A stretch of 64,000 nt of DNA from Lawsonella sp012842085 (GCA_036749735.1 DAINXV010000001.1:894167-958166); one strand, 5' to 3'; positions 27,056 to 36,944 are shown, numbered from the stretch's first letter. Notes: generated by a model from the letters alone, not told the origin. Numbers and translations: made by a program.

Positions 27056-27857
27056 CACCGTCACCACCCGCACCGACAAGGCAAACTATCTGCGGTTTTT
27101 GGGACGCGCCATCCGCACCGAATTCGCCAAAATTCGGTTCCTTCCCTCCACCTACGTGGTGGTGTTGCTAGCGGTTTTAGCGCCCTGGCTCATCACCACC
27201 GCCGTCTCCTACTTCATGCACATCATGTCCGCTTTCGGGGAGATGGAGCAGAACCCGGAGGGCATGCTGCATTGGACCCGTGTTTTGGGTATCACCATTT
27301 TTATGGTGTGGGCGGTGACGTCCGTAACGGCCGACATCAAACACGGTATTTTTGACCTCACCTACATGGCTATCCCGCGGTTTTCCATTATCCTGCTATC
27401 AAAGTGGGTGACGGTAGGGGTGGTGGCTGCCGCCGCTACCGCCATTGTGCAGCCACTCTTGCTGCAGTCACAGAAAATTCTCTTCCCCGGCATCACCAAC
27501 AATTGGGGATGGAATGATCCGGAAACTCTGCACTTTCTGTGGGCGCAACCCGTCTACGCCTTTTTGGCGGTCGGTTTCGCCATCGGAATGGGAGCCATTT
27601 TCCGCACCGCCGCACCCGCCGTGGGCGTCATGCTGGTGTGGGAGTTTGTGGGCGAATCATTCCTCTACACCACCCCAGGTGGGGCAGATATTCTGCCCTG
27701 GTTGCCGTTCTACAACGCCTCCCTCTTCGCCGGGGAATTCCAGCAGGTGCCGTCCCCTATTGGGGTGGCCGGTGCCGGCGTGTACTGGGTGGTGCTTTCC
27801 ATCGTGATGGTGGCGCTGGGCGTTTTGAGGTTAAGGATCTACCAAAGGAAGCGTTAA
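27042..27857 (+). CDS. ABC-2 type transporter permease
   Basis: 271 aa from the ATG at 27042, preceded by GGCAGGAGG inside the ATPase gene. The protein is hydrophobic with about six predicted TM helices (for example VVVLLAVLAPWLI, TIFMVWAVTSVTA and the C-terminal VVLSIVMVALGVL). RTEFAKIRFLPSTYVV at the N-terminus is typical of ABC-2 permeases that follow a DrrA-like ATPase. A strong terminator closes the unit at 27899-27938. Confidence 0.8.
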   Translation: MPHSNTVTTRTDKANYLRFLGRAIRTEFAKIRFLPSTYVVVLLAVLAPWLITTAVSYFMHIMSAFGEMEQNPEGMLHWTRVLGITIFMVWAVTSVTADIKHGIFDLTYMAIPRFSIILLSKWVTVGVVAAAATAIVQPLLLQSQKILFPGITNNWGWNDPETLHFLWAQPVYAFLAVGFAIGMGAIFRTAAPAVGVMLVWEFVGESFLYTTPGGADILPWLPFYNASLFAGEFQQVPSPIGVAGAGVYWVVLSIVMVALGVLRLRIYQRKR

Positions 27858-27898
27858 TAGAAAGGTAAATAAAAAGGAATAGTTGGCGAAACCCCTGG

Positions 27899-27938
27899 AA
27901 GAAGGCTTCTCACAGCGACGTGCGAAGCCTTCTTTTTT
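27899..27938 (+). terminator. Rho-independent terminator
   Basis: Arms AAGAAGGCTTC and GAAGCCTTCTT around a 14-base loop, followed by a T run (TTTTT). It ends the ABC-2 transporter unit. Confidence 0.85.
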
Positions 27939-27980
27939 ATTACGATTGGGGTTATACGTGACCATTTAATGAGGTATTGA

Positions 27981-29441
27981 ATGTCCAAGAAATCTTTGCG
28001 CGTTTTCGCGACCCGCACCGCCAGCATCGCCGCTGCCGGCAGCCTTCTCGTGGGACTCACCGCCGCCCTTCCCAACGCTGCGGCCACCACCCTGGAAGGC
28101 TACGAAACCATTCGGGTCACCCAGAAATCCGGCGACAATAAAGACATCGCCGTCGAGAACCTAACCACCCCGCGAAGCCAATACACCAAAAAACCGGTGC
28201 TGTTGAATAACGACGCCGACGACCTGGTGGTACTCGCGGGCAAGAACACTAAGCCGGCCGACCAGAAGAAGGCTCGCTCCATCCCGGGATACAACCCCTG
28301 GCAGCACCTTGCCCCCGAAGGTGACGGACCGGACTTCGAGGACGTCGATTACGCCAACGGCTACTCCGCGGAGAAACTTTTCACCCTCTACCGTTCTGAC
28401 GTTCCCGAAGGTATCAGCTTCGTGAACGCCATCTCCGGCTACGATGCGGCCATCAACAATAAGGCCATCTACAAACAAAATCTGGAAACCACCATTGCTA
28501 TCAACAACAACGCCAGCAAGGTGCAGATCCAGCGTGCGGTGCAGGACTCCAATGAGGAGAACATCTCCACCATGTCCGACGCCATGGGCGGCAAGATGGG
28601 CAAGATTTTCCGCGACCTCTACAACGAGGGCAAACTGCCCAAGTTGCAGCAGCTGATCGGCGGTAGCTTCTCCCGTGCCTTCCACTTCATGAACGCCACC
28701 GGGTTGGAGAAAGTCACCTACCGCAACCCGCGTCCGTTCGCTGTCGCCCAGGACCGCATCAAGTACTACTACGAGGATGTGGATGACGCGATTGAGGACG
28801 AAGGCTACCGCGCTCTCTTCTGGTCCTACCCCTCGGGCCACACCAACCGCGCCTACATTAAGGGCATCATTCTGGCCACCATGCTGCCGGAGATTGCACC
28901 CCAGCTGATGGCACGCGCCTCCGAGGTTGGCTACAACCGCATCGTCATGGGTGTGCACTACCCGCTGGACGTTATTGCCGGACGCATCACCGGTACTGCC
29001 TCCATGACACAGCACTGGAATGACGAACGCTTCCGTCCACTCTTCTACGAAGCCATGCGGGAACTGCGCGGCTCCCTCGAAAAGCAGTGTGGAACCACTA
29101 TCGCCAAGTGCACCAAGCAGGGTCTGCAGTGGCTGGACACGAAGGAATCTGTTCGCGTCTACACCGAGCGTATGACCTATGGCTTCCCCAAGATCGGCAA
29201 GACTGGCGTGAAGTTCACTGTTCCCACCTACGCCGAGCAACTGCTGCGCACCATCTTCCCGAAGCTCACCCAGCAGCAGCGCCGGATGGTGCTGGAGGCC
29301 ACCGCTATGGAGTCCGGCTACCCGCTGGATATTAGCGGCCCCGATGGTGGTTGGCAGCGCGTCAACTTCGCTAAAGCTTTCGCCGCCAAGGTGACGGTGC
29401 AACGCGACGGTTCGCTTATCATCAACTACCCCAAGGTGTAG
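27981..29441 (+). CDS. Secreted PAP2-family (class A acid) phosphatase
   Basis: 486 aa with a Sec signal peptide (~residues 1-35, ending AAA/T). The three PAP2 phosphatase motifs are present: KVTYRNPRP (KxxxxxxRP) near residue 244, YPSGHTN near 283 and a third motif NRIVMGVHYPLDV near 317-330. It is larger than a minimal PhoN-type enzyme (~250 aa), with ~200 extra N-terminal and ~130 extra C-terminal residues that I do not recognise. It probably hydrolyses phosphate monoesters or lipid phosphates outside the membrane. It has its own terminator downstream. Confidence 0.85.
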   Translation: MSKKSLRVFATRTASIAAAGSLLVGLTAALPNAAATTLEGYETIRVTQKSGDNKDIAVENLTTPRSQYTKKPVLLNNDADDLVVLAGKNTKPADQKKARSIPGYNPWQHLAPEGDGPDFEDVDYANGYSAEKLFTLYRSDVPEGISFVNAISGYDAAINNKAIYKQNLETTIAINNNASKVQIQRAVQDSNEENISTMSDAMGGKMGKIFRDLYNEGKLPKLQQLIGGSFSRAFHFMNATGLEKVTYRNPRPFAVAQDRIKYYYEDVDDAIEDEGYRALFWSYPSGHTNRAYIKGIILATMLPEIAPQLMARASEVGYNRIVMGVHYPLDVIAGRITGTASMTQHWNDERFRPLFYEAMRELRGSLEKQCGTTIAKCTKQGLQWLDTKESVRVYTERMTYGFPKIGKTGVKFTVPTYAEQLLRTIFPKLTQQQRRMVLEATAMESGYPLDISGPDGGWQRVNFAKAFAAKVTVQRDGSLIINYPKV

Positions 29442-29476
29442 CTGCCCGGTGTAGCTGCACGCTCACATAACGACAA

Positions 29477-29517
29477 AAGATCGCCCGCCTCGGACTCAGT
29501 CCAGGGCGGGCGATCTT
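29477..29517. terminator. Bidirectional terminator between convergent genes
   Basis: Perfect 13-bp arms AAGATCGCCCGCC and GGCGGGCGATCTT with a 15-base loop. T-rich sequence lies on both sides, so it can serve the phosphatase (+) and the convergent lipase (-). Confidence 0.85.
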
Positions 29518-29567
29518 CTTATGAGCGATCTAGTTATGCAATGCCTTGTTCAAGCATGTTGCTGTGT

Positions 29568-30833
29568 TTAGCACATGTTGTTCGGTGCGGGCACTCCGTC
29601 CAGACGGGAGAAGATCCAGGCGAGAGCGAACGGTAGGCCGACACCGAAGTTCGACAGGTGGTCGGGGCCTTTGGTGTCGAGGTAGACGGCACGCAGACCG
29701 GGGCGTGCTTTACACCAGTTGCGGACGACCTTTTGAACCTGCTTGTGCGGAACAAAGACATCCTTATTGGTGGCCCACACGTAGACCGGCACCTTGGGGG
29801 CGCGCTTGTAGTTGATGAGGCTATTTTCGCGCAGCACCTTCATGGCTTCGCGCTCCTTGCGGATCTGCACGTTGTTCATGGTGGTGGTGGCGGATTCGTT
29901 CGCCCACTGGTCCAGGATGCGGGTAATGCAAGCGTTCCGGTTGCGGTTCGCCAGTTTCTTACCCTTCTTGGACAGTCGGGGGGTGACGTTCATGCGGTTG
30001 GGGTACTCGCGTTCGAGACCCAGCATGGATGCCATCACAATGCCGAACGCGGGGTTGCGGGCGTTTCCGAGAGTCTGACCCATCCACTCCATGTCAACTG
30101 GAGAACCACCCATGACGGCACCGACCAGGTTCAACTCTGGTGCATAAGCGGGCTGCATAGCGGCAGCAAAGCCAGAGACCATAGCGCCGCCGGAGTAGCC
30201 GGCAATCAGCATGCGGGAGTCGCGCACCATAGCTTCTTTAATCTGGCGGGCGGCGCGCATGGCATCCAAAGTGATGTGGGCGCCCAGGCGGTTGGCGGTG
30301 TAGGCGCCTTTGAGCCCTAGGTGGTCCGGCAGAATGGTGGTGACACCACGTGCGGCCATCACGGCGGCCACCGACATATAGATGGGGCTGCGGCCGCTCA
30401 ACTCGTCGGCATATCCGGCACCGTCAGGAAAGTGGGTGATGGTTTTTTGGATGGCCTCGAAGCCGAAGGAGGGCTGGCACTTTACGCCCAAAGAGTTGAT
30501 GAAGTCGGCATAAACAAAAACGTGGCCATTCGGCAACGCCGAGAATGGGCGCACGATAGCACTACTGGCCAGGATGGGTTTTCCGAAAGTGTTGGTGGAT
30601 CGGAAAATATACTGCATGGCCAGGGTGCCCGGAATGGGGGAGGGCACGAAGCGGGTGCCGAGCAGTTGTCCGTTCCGAGCCTTATTAAGACGCGATTGGC
30701 TGACTTTGAAGAAGGATCCAAGCGGCGTGCGGTCATAGGTAGGAGCAGCTGATGCTTCTGGGGCGAAAACCAATCCCGATGCTACTGCAACCGTTGTGAC
30801 CAGCGTCAGCATTTTCTTTTTGAAGCTTTTCAT
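29568..30833 (-). CDS. Secreted lipase, LIP family (CalA-like)
   Basis: 421 aa from the ATG at 30833, which starts a good signal peptide (KSFKKK, hydrophobic core, ASAA); an in-frame ATG at 30863 adds 10 uncharged residues and is less likely. The fold is the LIP secretory-lipase family (Candida CalA type): DFINSLGVKCQPS, nucleophile motif GYSGGA, the late Asp in TNKDVFVP and His in GPDHLSNF, plus the conserved segment LGLEREYPNRMN. It should release fatty acids from acylglycerols outside the cell. It is one of four paralogs in the window and sits divergent from a FadD32-like ligase. Confidence 0.88.
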   Translation of the reverse strand: MKSFKKKMLTLVTTVAVASGLVFAPEASAAPTYDRTPLGSFFKVSQSRLNKARNGQLLGTRFVPSPIPGTLAMQYIFRSTNTFGKPILASSAIVRPFSALPNGHVFVYADFINSLGVKCQPSFGFEAIQKTITHFPDGAGYADELSGRSPIYMSVAAVMAARGVTTILPDHLGLKGAYTANRLGAHITLDAMRAARQIKEAMVRDSRMLIAGYSGGAMVSGFAAAMQPAYAPELNLVGAVMGGSPVDMEWMGQTLGNARNPAFGIVMASMLGLEREYPNRMNVTPRLSKKGKKLANRNRNACITRILDQWANESATTTMNNVQIRKEREAMKVLRENSLINYKRAPKVPVYVWATNKDVFVPHKQVQKVVRNWCKARPGLRAVYLDTKGPDHLSNFGVGLPFALAWIFSRLDGVPAPNNMC

Positions 30834-31112
30834 AAGACACCGTTCTGTCGTACAGGGGAGCATTCACTGTGAGCGAACTGTAGTGATAGTGATCTATCCT
30901 ATGGACATTTTTTGGAAATCGCTACCTTGCTCTGTGCTGGTAGACGCCTGTGAAGAAGAATAAGCAAAGCAAACCTGTGCTTGTACACAACTTTGTAACG
31001 AAGTTGCCGTCCAAAACCATAAAATAAATGGAAGGTTTTATATCTACTTTTTCACTGCTTTCCTCGTCACACGCTGGACGGTAGTGATGGCATGTGGCTG
31101 CGAAGGATAATC

Positions 31113-33020
31113 ATGGCTAACTATTTCGACACAGATAAAGTCTTTGGCGAAGAATACGATTTTTCAGAACTGAGCACTTTCCCAGAAATGGCGCAACGCC
31201 GCTACCAGGAAATCATGGACGGGGCGAAACCGGACTACCCGGTTTTCCGCTTCTTTGATTACCTCAACGCTCCGGAATCAACTGGAGAAACCCTCAACTG
31301 GAAGCAATTCTGGACCCGCGCCACCGCCGTCAGCGCCCAAATTCAAGCCGTCACCGAGCCGGGCGACCGCGTCGTGGTGATGACGAAGCAGGGCCTGGAA
31401 TACGTTGTGGCTTTCTGGGGCATCCTGCTCTCTGGCCGCATTGGCATTCCGGCCTTCAGCCCCACCGAGCCCGCCCACGCCGGCTACCTGGAAGCCATCC
31501 TCCTCGACGCACAACCGACCCTCATCCTCACCAGTGTGAAAACCGCCGGTGCCGTACGGGACTTCCTGAAGAGCCAAGACATTAAGAACCCGCCGCGCGT
31601 CGTCGTGGTGGAAGGTGTGGAGGACGCCCTCTCCGAGAAATGGGTCGCCCCGGATGTGAAACCCAAGGATATTGCCTACCTGCAGTACTCTTCTGGCTCC
31701 ACCCGTCGCCCCACCGCCTCCTGCATTACCCACCAGGGGGCGTTGACGGCAGCGGCACAAGTGCTGCGGGTATTGGTCACCGAGTCGCGCCACCGGGGTG
31801 TGCAGTGGATTCCGATTTTCCATGCCCTGTCCATTATTTACATCTACGGCTGTGCTGTGGCGGACATTCAGTTGGACATGATGGAGCCGGCTGCCATGCT
31901 GCAGAAACCCTCCCGCTGGATTAAGCTCCTCCAGTCCGAAAACGGCGAGCAGGTGTTTTCTTCCGGACCAGACTTCGCCTACGGCCTCGCCGCCGCCCAG
32001 TTCACTCCGGAAGAGTACGAAGGGCTGGATCTTTCCCGGCTCATGGCACTCGGTAACGCCTCCGAAACCGTCACCCGCGATAGCGTCTTGGCGTTCCAGA
32101 AAGTATTCGCCCCCTACGGCCTCCGCAAGGGAGTCATGCTTCCCGCCTACGGCATGTCGGAAGCCACCCTGGGTTTCACGGTTCCGCGCCGGGGTGACGA
32201 AGCTCCACTCGTCTACGTGGACGGAAAAGAACTGGCAGCAGGCCGCTTTGTGGAACTTCCCGAGGAGGAGAAGGACACCGGTCTCCCCCAGATTGGTGTC
32301 GGGTACCCCATGGAGGATGCCTGGGTCACCATTGTGAAAGCAGAGTTTGACGAGAACGAAGAGTTCACCGGCCGCGGTCGCGAAATTGAGGACGGCGAAA
32401 TCGGCGAAATTTGGGGAACCTCCATCACCCTTGCCGACGGCTATTGGGGTCTGGAGGAAGAATCCAAGGAAGTTTTCGAAAACGAGATTGTCGAATTTCT
32501 CCCCGACGACAAGACCCACGCCATTATTGATGGCAAACGTGTGCCAGCAGAGTTCAAGTGGCTGCGCACCGGCGACTGCGGAACTTTCCACAAAGGGCAC
32601 CTGTTTGTGACGGGTCGTGTGAAGGACCTCATTATTGTGGATGGCCGCAACCACGTCGCCACCGACATTGAGGCCACCACGGATGCTGCCGCCGAAGGCA
32701 CCCTAAATATTAAAGGTATGGCGGCTTTCGCAGCGTCGGCCGCTGATGTGCCGGAATCCGCGACGGAGCGAACCGGGCATGGTATTGACCGGGAAAGCAC
32801 CACCGAGCAGCTCATTGTTTTGGCGGAGGAGAATCCGGAGAACCCACCCCAGGATAAGGAAGCCCTGTTGCAGCAGGTGCGGACCCTTATCGCGCGCCGT
32901 CACGGCCTGCAGCTCACAGACTTTCTGGTGCTGCCCGCCAACACTTTGCCGCGTACGCCGACCGGAAAAGTGAAGCGACTCGCGGCTGGTGAGGCCTACA
33001 CCGCCGGCGAATACGATTAG
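31113..33020 (+). CDS. FadD32-like fatty-acyl-AMP ligase, copy 1
   Basis: 635 aa from the ATG at 31113 (GAAGGA 5 bases upstream; the upstream in-frame ATG adds only MWLRRII). Core motifs: YSSGSTRRPTAS (P-loop A3), WIPIFHALSI, YGMSEATLG, WLRTGDCG, GRVKDLIIVDGRNH and PRTPTGKVKR. GRNH with the FAAL-type central part fits enzymes that make acyl-adenylates for transfer to ACP domains of polyketide synthases. It is most similar to copy 2 immediately downstream, so the two arose by tandem duplication. Which synthase it serves is unknown; pks13 is 25 kb away. Confidence 0.9.
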   Translation: MANYFDTDKVFGEEYDFSELSTFPEMAQRRYQEIMDGAKPDYPVFRFFDYLNAPESTGETLNWKQFWTRATAVSAQIQAVTEPGDRVVVMTKQGLEYVVAFWGILLSGRIGIPAFSPTEPAHAGYLEAILLDAQPTLILTSVKTAGAVRDFLKSQDIKNPPRVVVVEGVEDALSEKWVAPDVKPKDIAYLQYSSGSTRRPTASCITHQGALTAAAQVLRVLVTESRHRGVQWIPIFHALSIIYIYGCAVADIQLDMMEPAAMLQKPSRWIKLLQSENGEQVFSSGPDFAYGLAAAQFTPEEYEGLDLSRLMALGNASETVTRDSVLAFQKVFAPYGLRKGVMLPAYGMSEATLGFTVPRRGDEAPLVYVDGKELAAGRFVELPEEEKDTGLPQIGVGYPMEDAWVTIVKAEFDENEEFTGRGREIEDGEIGEIWGTSITLADGYWGLEEESKEVFENEIVEFLPDDKTHAIIDGKRVPAEFKWLRTGDCGTFHKGHLFVTGRVKDLIIVDGRNHVATDIEATTDAAAEGTLNIKGMAAFAASAADVPESATERTGHGIDRESTTEQLIVLAEENPENPPQDKEALLQQVRTLIARRHGLQLTDFLVLPANTLPRTPTGKVKRLAAGEAYTAGEYD

Positions 33021-33047
33021 ATCCGTTAACTGAGTCTTTTAATAGCT

Positions 33048-33089
33048 ACAAATCGCAGTTTTGACCGCGCTGTTGAAACTGCGATTTGT
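33048..33089 (+). terminator. Stem-loop between the two FadD32-like genes
   Basis: Perfect arms ACAAATCGCAGTTT and AAACTGCGATTTGT, 14-base loop, no clear T run. It separates the two ligase genes, suggesting that copy 2 has its own promoter in the following ~190 bp. Confidence 0.55.
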
Positions 33090-33282
33090 GCTGTTGACGG
33101 CATTTTGGGAGAGTTAGCCAAAGGAACACTACGAAATTGTAAAAAATGTAACGTTTTTACTTGTTGCATGTATATGAGTAGTGAATAGACTTAAGCAAGT
33201 TTCATCGATGCTGTGGGGTCCTCTCGCCACGGCATTTTCTATGAGGACTCCCGTCTTCGCCCCTTTCGAATGAAGGACAGAT

Positions 33283-35190
33283 ATGACAGACTACTTTGAC
33301 ATCGACAAGGTATTTGGCCCCGAATACGATTTTTCTGAGCTCACCACCTTCCCCGAAATTGGCCTCCGTCGCTACCAAGAGATTGCTGACGGCGCCAAGG
33401 AAGACTGGACCGTCTTCCGCTTCTTCGACTACCTGAATGACCCCGAAGCTGAGGGTGAAATTCTTAACTGGGAGAAGTTCTGGACTCGCTCCACTGCCGT
33501 TGCCGCTCAGCTGCAGACCATGATCGAAAAGGGCGATCGCGTCGTTGCTATGCTGCCGCAGAGCCTCGAGTACGTCGTTGGCTTCTGGGGCATCCTCCTT
33601 TCCGGTGGTATCGCCATCCCGGCCTTCATCCCCACCGAGCCCGCCCACGCCGGCTACCTGGAAGCCATCCTGCTGGACGCCCAGCCGAAGGTCATCCTCA
33701 CCAGTGTGAAAACCGCCGGTGCCGTCCGCAACTTCCTGAAGGAACAAGACATTAAGAACCCGCCGCGCGTCGTCGTGGTGGAAGGTATCGAGGACGCCCT
33801 CTCCAAGGATTGGGTCCAGCCGGACGTTGAGCCCAACGATATTGCCTACCTGCAGTACTCCTCTGGCTCCACCCGTCGCCCCACCGCCTCCTGCATTTCG
33901 CACCGCGCCGCACTCACCGCCACCGCCCAGATTCTGCGTGCACTGGTCAACACCCCCAAGCACCGCGGTGTGCAGTGGATTCCGATCTTCCACGCGCTTT
34001 CCCTCATCTACATTTTCGGTTGCGCCGTGGCCGACATTCAGCTCGACATGATGGAGCCGGCCGCCATGCTGCAGAAGCCGAGCCGCTGGATCAACCTTCT
34101 CCCGTCCCAAAACGGCGAGATCGTGTTCTCCTCCGCCCCGGACTTCGCCTACGGCCTTGCCGCCGCCCACGCCCAGCCAGAAGAGGGCTCCGACCTGGAT
34201 CTCACCAAGGTGATGGCGCTGGCTAACGGCTCCGAGGCTGTCTCCACCGACAGTGTCAATGCTTTCAAGGCCGTCTTCACCCCGTACGGTTTGCAAAACG
34301 GCGTCATCCGCCCCGCCTACGGCATGTCCGAAGCCACCCTGGGTCTCACCTGCCCCCGCGTTGGGGAAGAAGCTCCCATGGTGTCCGTCGACGGTAAGGC
34401 TCTTGCCGAAGGCCGCTTCGAGATTCTGCCGGCCGACAAGTTTGATGAAGGCCTCCCCCAGATGGGTCTCGGCCGTCCGCTGGAGGACTGCTGGGTTGTT
34501 ATCGTGAAGGCTGAATTCGACGAGAACGAAGAGTTCACCGGTAAAGCCCGCGAGATCGAAGATGGCCAGATCGGTGAAATCTGGGCCACCTCCGCCACCC
34601 TCGCCAACGGCTACTGGGGACTGGAGAAGGAAACCGAAGAAACCTTCGGCAATGACATCAGCGAATTCCTTCCCGACGACAAGACCCACGCCATTGTGGA
34701 CGGCAAGCGCTTCCCGGAGGGTGCCAAGTGGCTCCGCACCGGTGACTGCGGTACCTTCCACGACGGCTACGTCTTCGTCACCGGCCGTGTGAAGGACCTC
34801 ATTATTGTGGACGGCCGCAACCACGTCGCCACCGACATTGAGGCCACCACAACCACTGCTGCCGCTGGCCGCCTCGCCCCGAAGGGCATGGCTGCCTTCG
34901 CTGTCTCCGCCGCCAACGTTCTGGACTCCGCTTCCGAGCGCACCGGCCGTGGCATTGACCGCGACACCAACACCGAGCAGCTGGTCATTCTGGCTGAAGA
35001 AGTTGCCGACAATCCGATCGAGGACAAGGCTGCGCTCCTGGACGAGATTCGCTCCCTGATTGCTCGCCGGCACGGACTGCAGGTTGCGGACTTTATGGTT
35101 CTTCCTGAGAAGACCCTGCCCCGCACCCCCAACGGCAAGGTTAAGCGTCTAGCTGCTAGCGAATCCTACATTAAGGGTGAATACAACTAG
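33283..35190 (+). CDS. FadD32-like fatty-acyl-AMP ligase, copy 2
   Basis: 635 aa, ATG with AAGGACAG upstream. Same motif set as copy 1 (YSSGSTRRPTAS, WIPIFHALSL, YGMSEATLG, GRVKDLIIVDGRNH, PRTPNGKVKR) and equal length, with long identical stretches such as SPTEP/TPTEP-AHAGYLEAILLDAQP. Its codons are more biased to C/G-ending forms than in copy 1, which may mean higher expression. A perfect GC-rich terminator follows. The duplicate may have diverged in acyl-chain preference, which cannot be read from the sequence. Confidence 0.9.
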   Translation: MTDYFDIDKVFGPEYDFSELTTFPEIGLRRYQEIADGAKEDWTVFRFFDYLNDPEAEGEILNWEKFWTRSTAVAAQLQTMIEKGDRVVAMLPQSLEYVVGFWGILLSGGIAIPAFIPTEPAHAGYLEAILLDAQPKVILTSVKTAGAVRNFLKEQDIKNPPRVVVVEGIEDALSKDWVQPDVEPNDIAYLQYSSGSTRRPTASCISHRAALTATAQILRALVNTPKHRGVQWIPIFHALSLIYIFGCAVADIQLDMMEPAAMLQKPSRWINLLPSQNGEIVFSSAPDFAYGLAAAHAQPEEGSDLDLTKVMALANGSEAVSTDSVNAFKAVFTPYGLQNGVIRPAYGMSEATLGLTCPRVGEEAPMVSVDGKALAEGRFEILPADKFDEGLPQMGLGRPLEDCWVVIVKAEFDENEEFTGKAREIEDGQIGEIWATSATLANGYWGLEKETEETFGNDISEFLPDDKTHAIVDGKRFPEGAKWLRTGDCGTFHDGYVFVTGRVKDLIIVDGRNHVATDIEATTTTAAAGRLAPKGMAAFAVSAANVLDSASERTGRGIDRDTNTEQLVILAEEVADNPIEDKAALLDEIRSLIARRHGLQVADFMVLPEKTLPRTPNGKVKRLAASESYIKGEYN

Positions 35191-35253
35191 CTAGTATGGA
35201 TGATCGCTCCCTTTAAGCGTGGGTTTATTGGCTTTTGCTGACGCTTAAAGGAG

Positions 35254-35290
35254 AAGGGCCGCCCCGCAGGCTTACGGCGGGGCGGCCCTT
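35254..35290 (+). terminator. Rho-independent terminator
   Basis: Arms AAGGGCCGCCCCGC and GCGGGGCGGCCCTT with a 9-base loop, followed by AATATTT. Ends the tandem ligase region. Confidence 0.85.
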
Positions 35291-35332
35291 AATATTTGCA
35301 GTATCCAGATTGCACCGCTACTCAGCGCATAA

Positions 35333-35372
35333 AGTAATCCCCGCATGGTTCCTCAACCACGCGGGGATTACT
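35333..35372 (-). terminator. Terminator of glpK
   Basis: Arms AGTAATCCCCGC and GCGGGGATTACT with a 16-base loop, just downstream of the minus-strand glycerol kinase gene and beside the oppositely oriented terminator at 35254-35290. Confidence 0.75.
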
Positions 35373-35414
35373 CACATATGAAGTTATGTGTGGGGCTGGC
35401 GGAAGGGCTCCTAA

Positions 35415-36944
35415 CTAGTCGGTTTCTTCCCAACCGTAGGTGCGTTCCACAGCCTTATTCCATTCGGCGTAGAGGCGGGTGCGGGTCTCTTCATCCATGT
35501 CAGGATTCCAGCGCTTGTCCTCTTGCCAGTTGTCCATCAGGTCGTCGATGCTCTCCCAGAAGCCCACATGCAGGCCGGCCGCATAGGCGGCGCCCAAGGC
35601 AGTGGTTTCTGCCACTACCGGACGGCTCACCGGCACGTCCAGTATGTCAGCCTGGAATTGCATAAGCGGCTCGGACTTCACCATGCCGCCGTCCACCTTG
35701 AGGGACTTCAAGGTCACACCAGAGTCTGCCTCCATGGCGTCCACCAGCTCGCGGGTCTGGTAGGCGGTGGCCTCCAGCACGGAGCGAGCAATGTGGCCAC
35801 GGTTGGCGTAGCGGGTGAGTCCCACAATCACGCCACGGGCATCGTCGCGCCAGCGGGGTGCCAAGAGACCAGAGAAGGCGGGGACGAAGTAGACGCCACC
35901 ATTGTCCTCCACCGTTTCGGCAAGCTTGTCGCAGGCGGGGGCATTGGGGATCATCTTCAGGTTGTCGCGCAGCCACTGCACCAAGGATCCGCCCATAGCG
36001 ACGGAGCCTTCCAGTGCGTACACCGGCTTGTTGTCACCAATCTGGTAGCAGACGGTGGTGATGAGTCCGTGGTTGGAGAACTTGGGTTCTTCGCCGGTGC
36101 TCATCAGCAGGAAGAGGCCGGTGCCGTAGGTGTTTTTGGCTTGTCCGGGTTCGAAGCAGAGCTGGCCGAAGGTGGCTGCCTGCTGGTCACCGAGCACGCC
36201 GGTAATGGGGACGCCAGCCAGGGAGCCGCGTTCCCGAACCACACCGAAGTCTCCCGAGGAGGGTCGAATCTCGGGCAGCATGGACATCGGAATGCCCATG
36301 GCTTCGCACAGTTCTTCGTCCCACTCCAGAGTATTGATGTCCATCAACAGGGTGCGGGAGGCGTTGGTGACGTCGGTGGCGTGGATGGTGGTGTCGTTCG
36401 GGCCGGGCTTGCTGCCGCCGGTCAACTTCCACAGAATCCAGCTGTCGGGGGTACCGAATAGGAGGTCACCATTTTCGGCCTTCTCCCGGGCACCTTCCAC
36501 GTTGTCCAGAATCCACTTGATCTTGGGGCCAGAAGAGTAGGAGCTCAGCGGCAGACCGGTCTTCTTCTGGAATTTGTAGATTCCGTCGTCGCCCGCCAGT
36601 TCACGGCAGATGCCGGCGGTGCGGGTGTCCTGCCAAACAATGCCGTTGTAGATGGGCTCACCAGTGTTCTTATCCCACACGATGGTGGTTTCACGCTGGT
36701 TGGTAATACCTAGGGCGGCTAGGTCGCTGGGTGCCAGGTCAGCAGAGGCCAGCGCCTCTCCCACAACCATGCGGACACAGTCCCAGATTTCGATGGGGTT
36801 GTGCTCTACCCAGCCTTTTTGCGGGAAGATCTGCTCGAATTCCATCTGTCCGACGGAGACGATCTCACCCTCGCGATCAAAAATGATGCAGCGGGCAGAG
36901 GTCGTGCCTTCATCGATAGCAGCGATGTACTTCTTGTCGGTCAC
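35415..36944 (-). CDS. glpK: Glycerol kinase
   Basis: 509 aa, the usual GlpK length. GTG start with a good ribosome site (GAGGAGAAG). FGGY-family features: the N-terminal phosphate loop DEGTTSARC, NQRETTIVWD, GDQQAATFGQ, YGTGLFLL, WLRDNL and the C-terminal DGGMVKSEPLMQ. It phosphorylates glycerol to glycerol 3-phosphate in the cytoplasm. It lies downstream of the glycerol facilitator gene on the same strand with a 56-base gap, so the two form an operon. Together with glpD and the nearby lipase genes it completes a route from acylglycerols to dihydroxyacetone phosphate. Confidence 0.95.
   Translation of the reverse strand: MTDKKYIAAIDEGTTSARCIIFDREGEIVSVGQMEFEQIFPQKGWVEHNPIEIWDCVRMVVGEALASADLAPSDLAALGITNQRETTIVWDKNTGEPIYNGIVWQDTRTAGICRELAGDDGIYKFQKKTGLPLSSYSSGPKIKWILDNVEGAREKAENGDLLFGTPDSWILWKLTGGSKPGPNDTTIHATDVTNASRTLLMDINTLEWDEELCEAMGIPMSMLPEIRPSSGDFGVVRERGSLAGVPITGVLGDQQAATFGQLCFEPGQAKNTYGTGLFLLMSTGEEPKFSNHGLITTVCYQIGDNKPVYALEGSVAMGGSLVQWLRDNLKMIPNAPACDKLAETVEDNGGVYFVPAFSGLLAPRWRDDARGVIVGLTRYANRGHIARSVLEATAYQTRELVDAMEADSGVTLKSLKVDGGMVKSEPLMQFQADILDVPVSRPVVAETTALGAAYAAGLHVGFWESIDDLMDNWQEDKRWNPDMDEETRTRLYAEWNKAVERTYGWEETD

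Noticed and set aside
33120..33200. TGTAACG-like words before several ligase genes as a shared operator
   Set aside because: The words vary in position and orientation and are too short to separate from chance without a genome scan.
36187..36461. Long plus-strand open frames opposite glpK and glpD
   Set aside because: They are antisense shadows of high-GC coding sequence; the minus-strand proteins carry complete family motifs.
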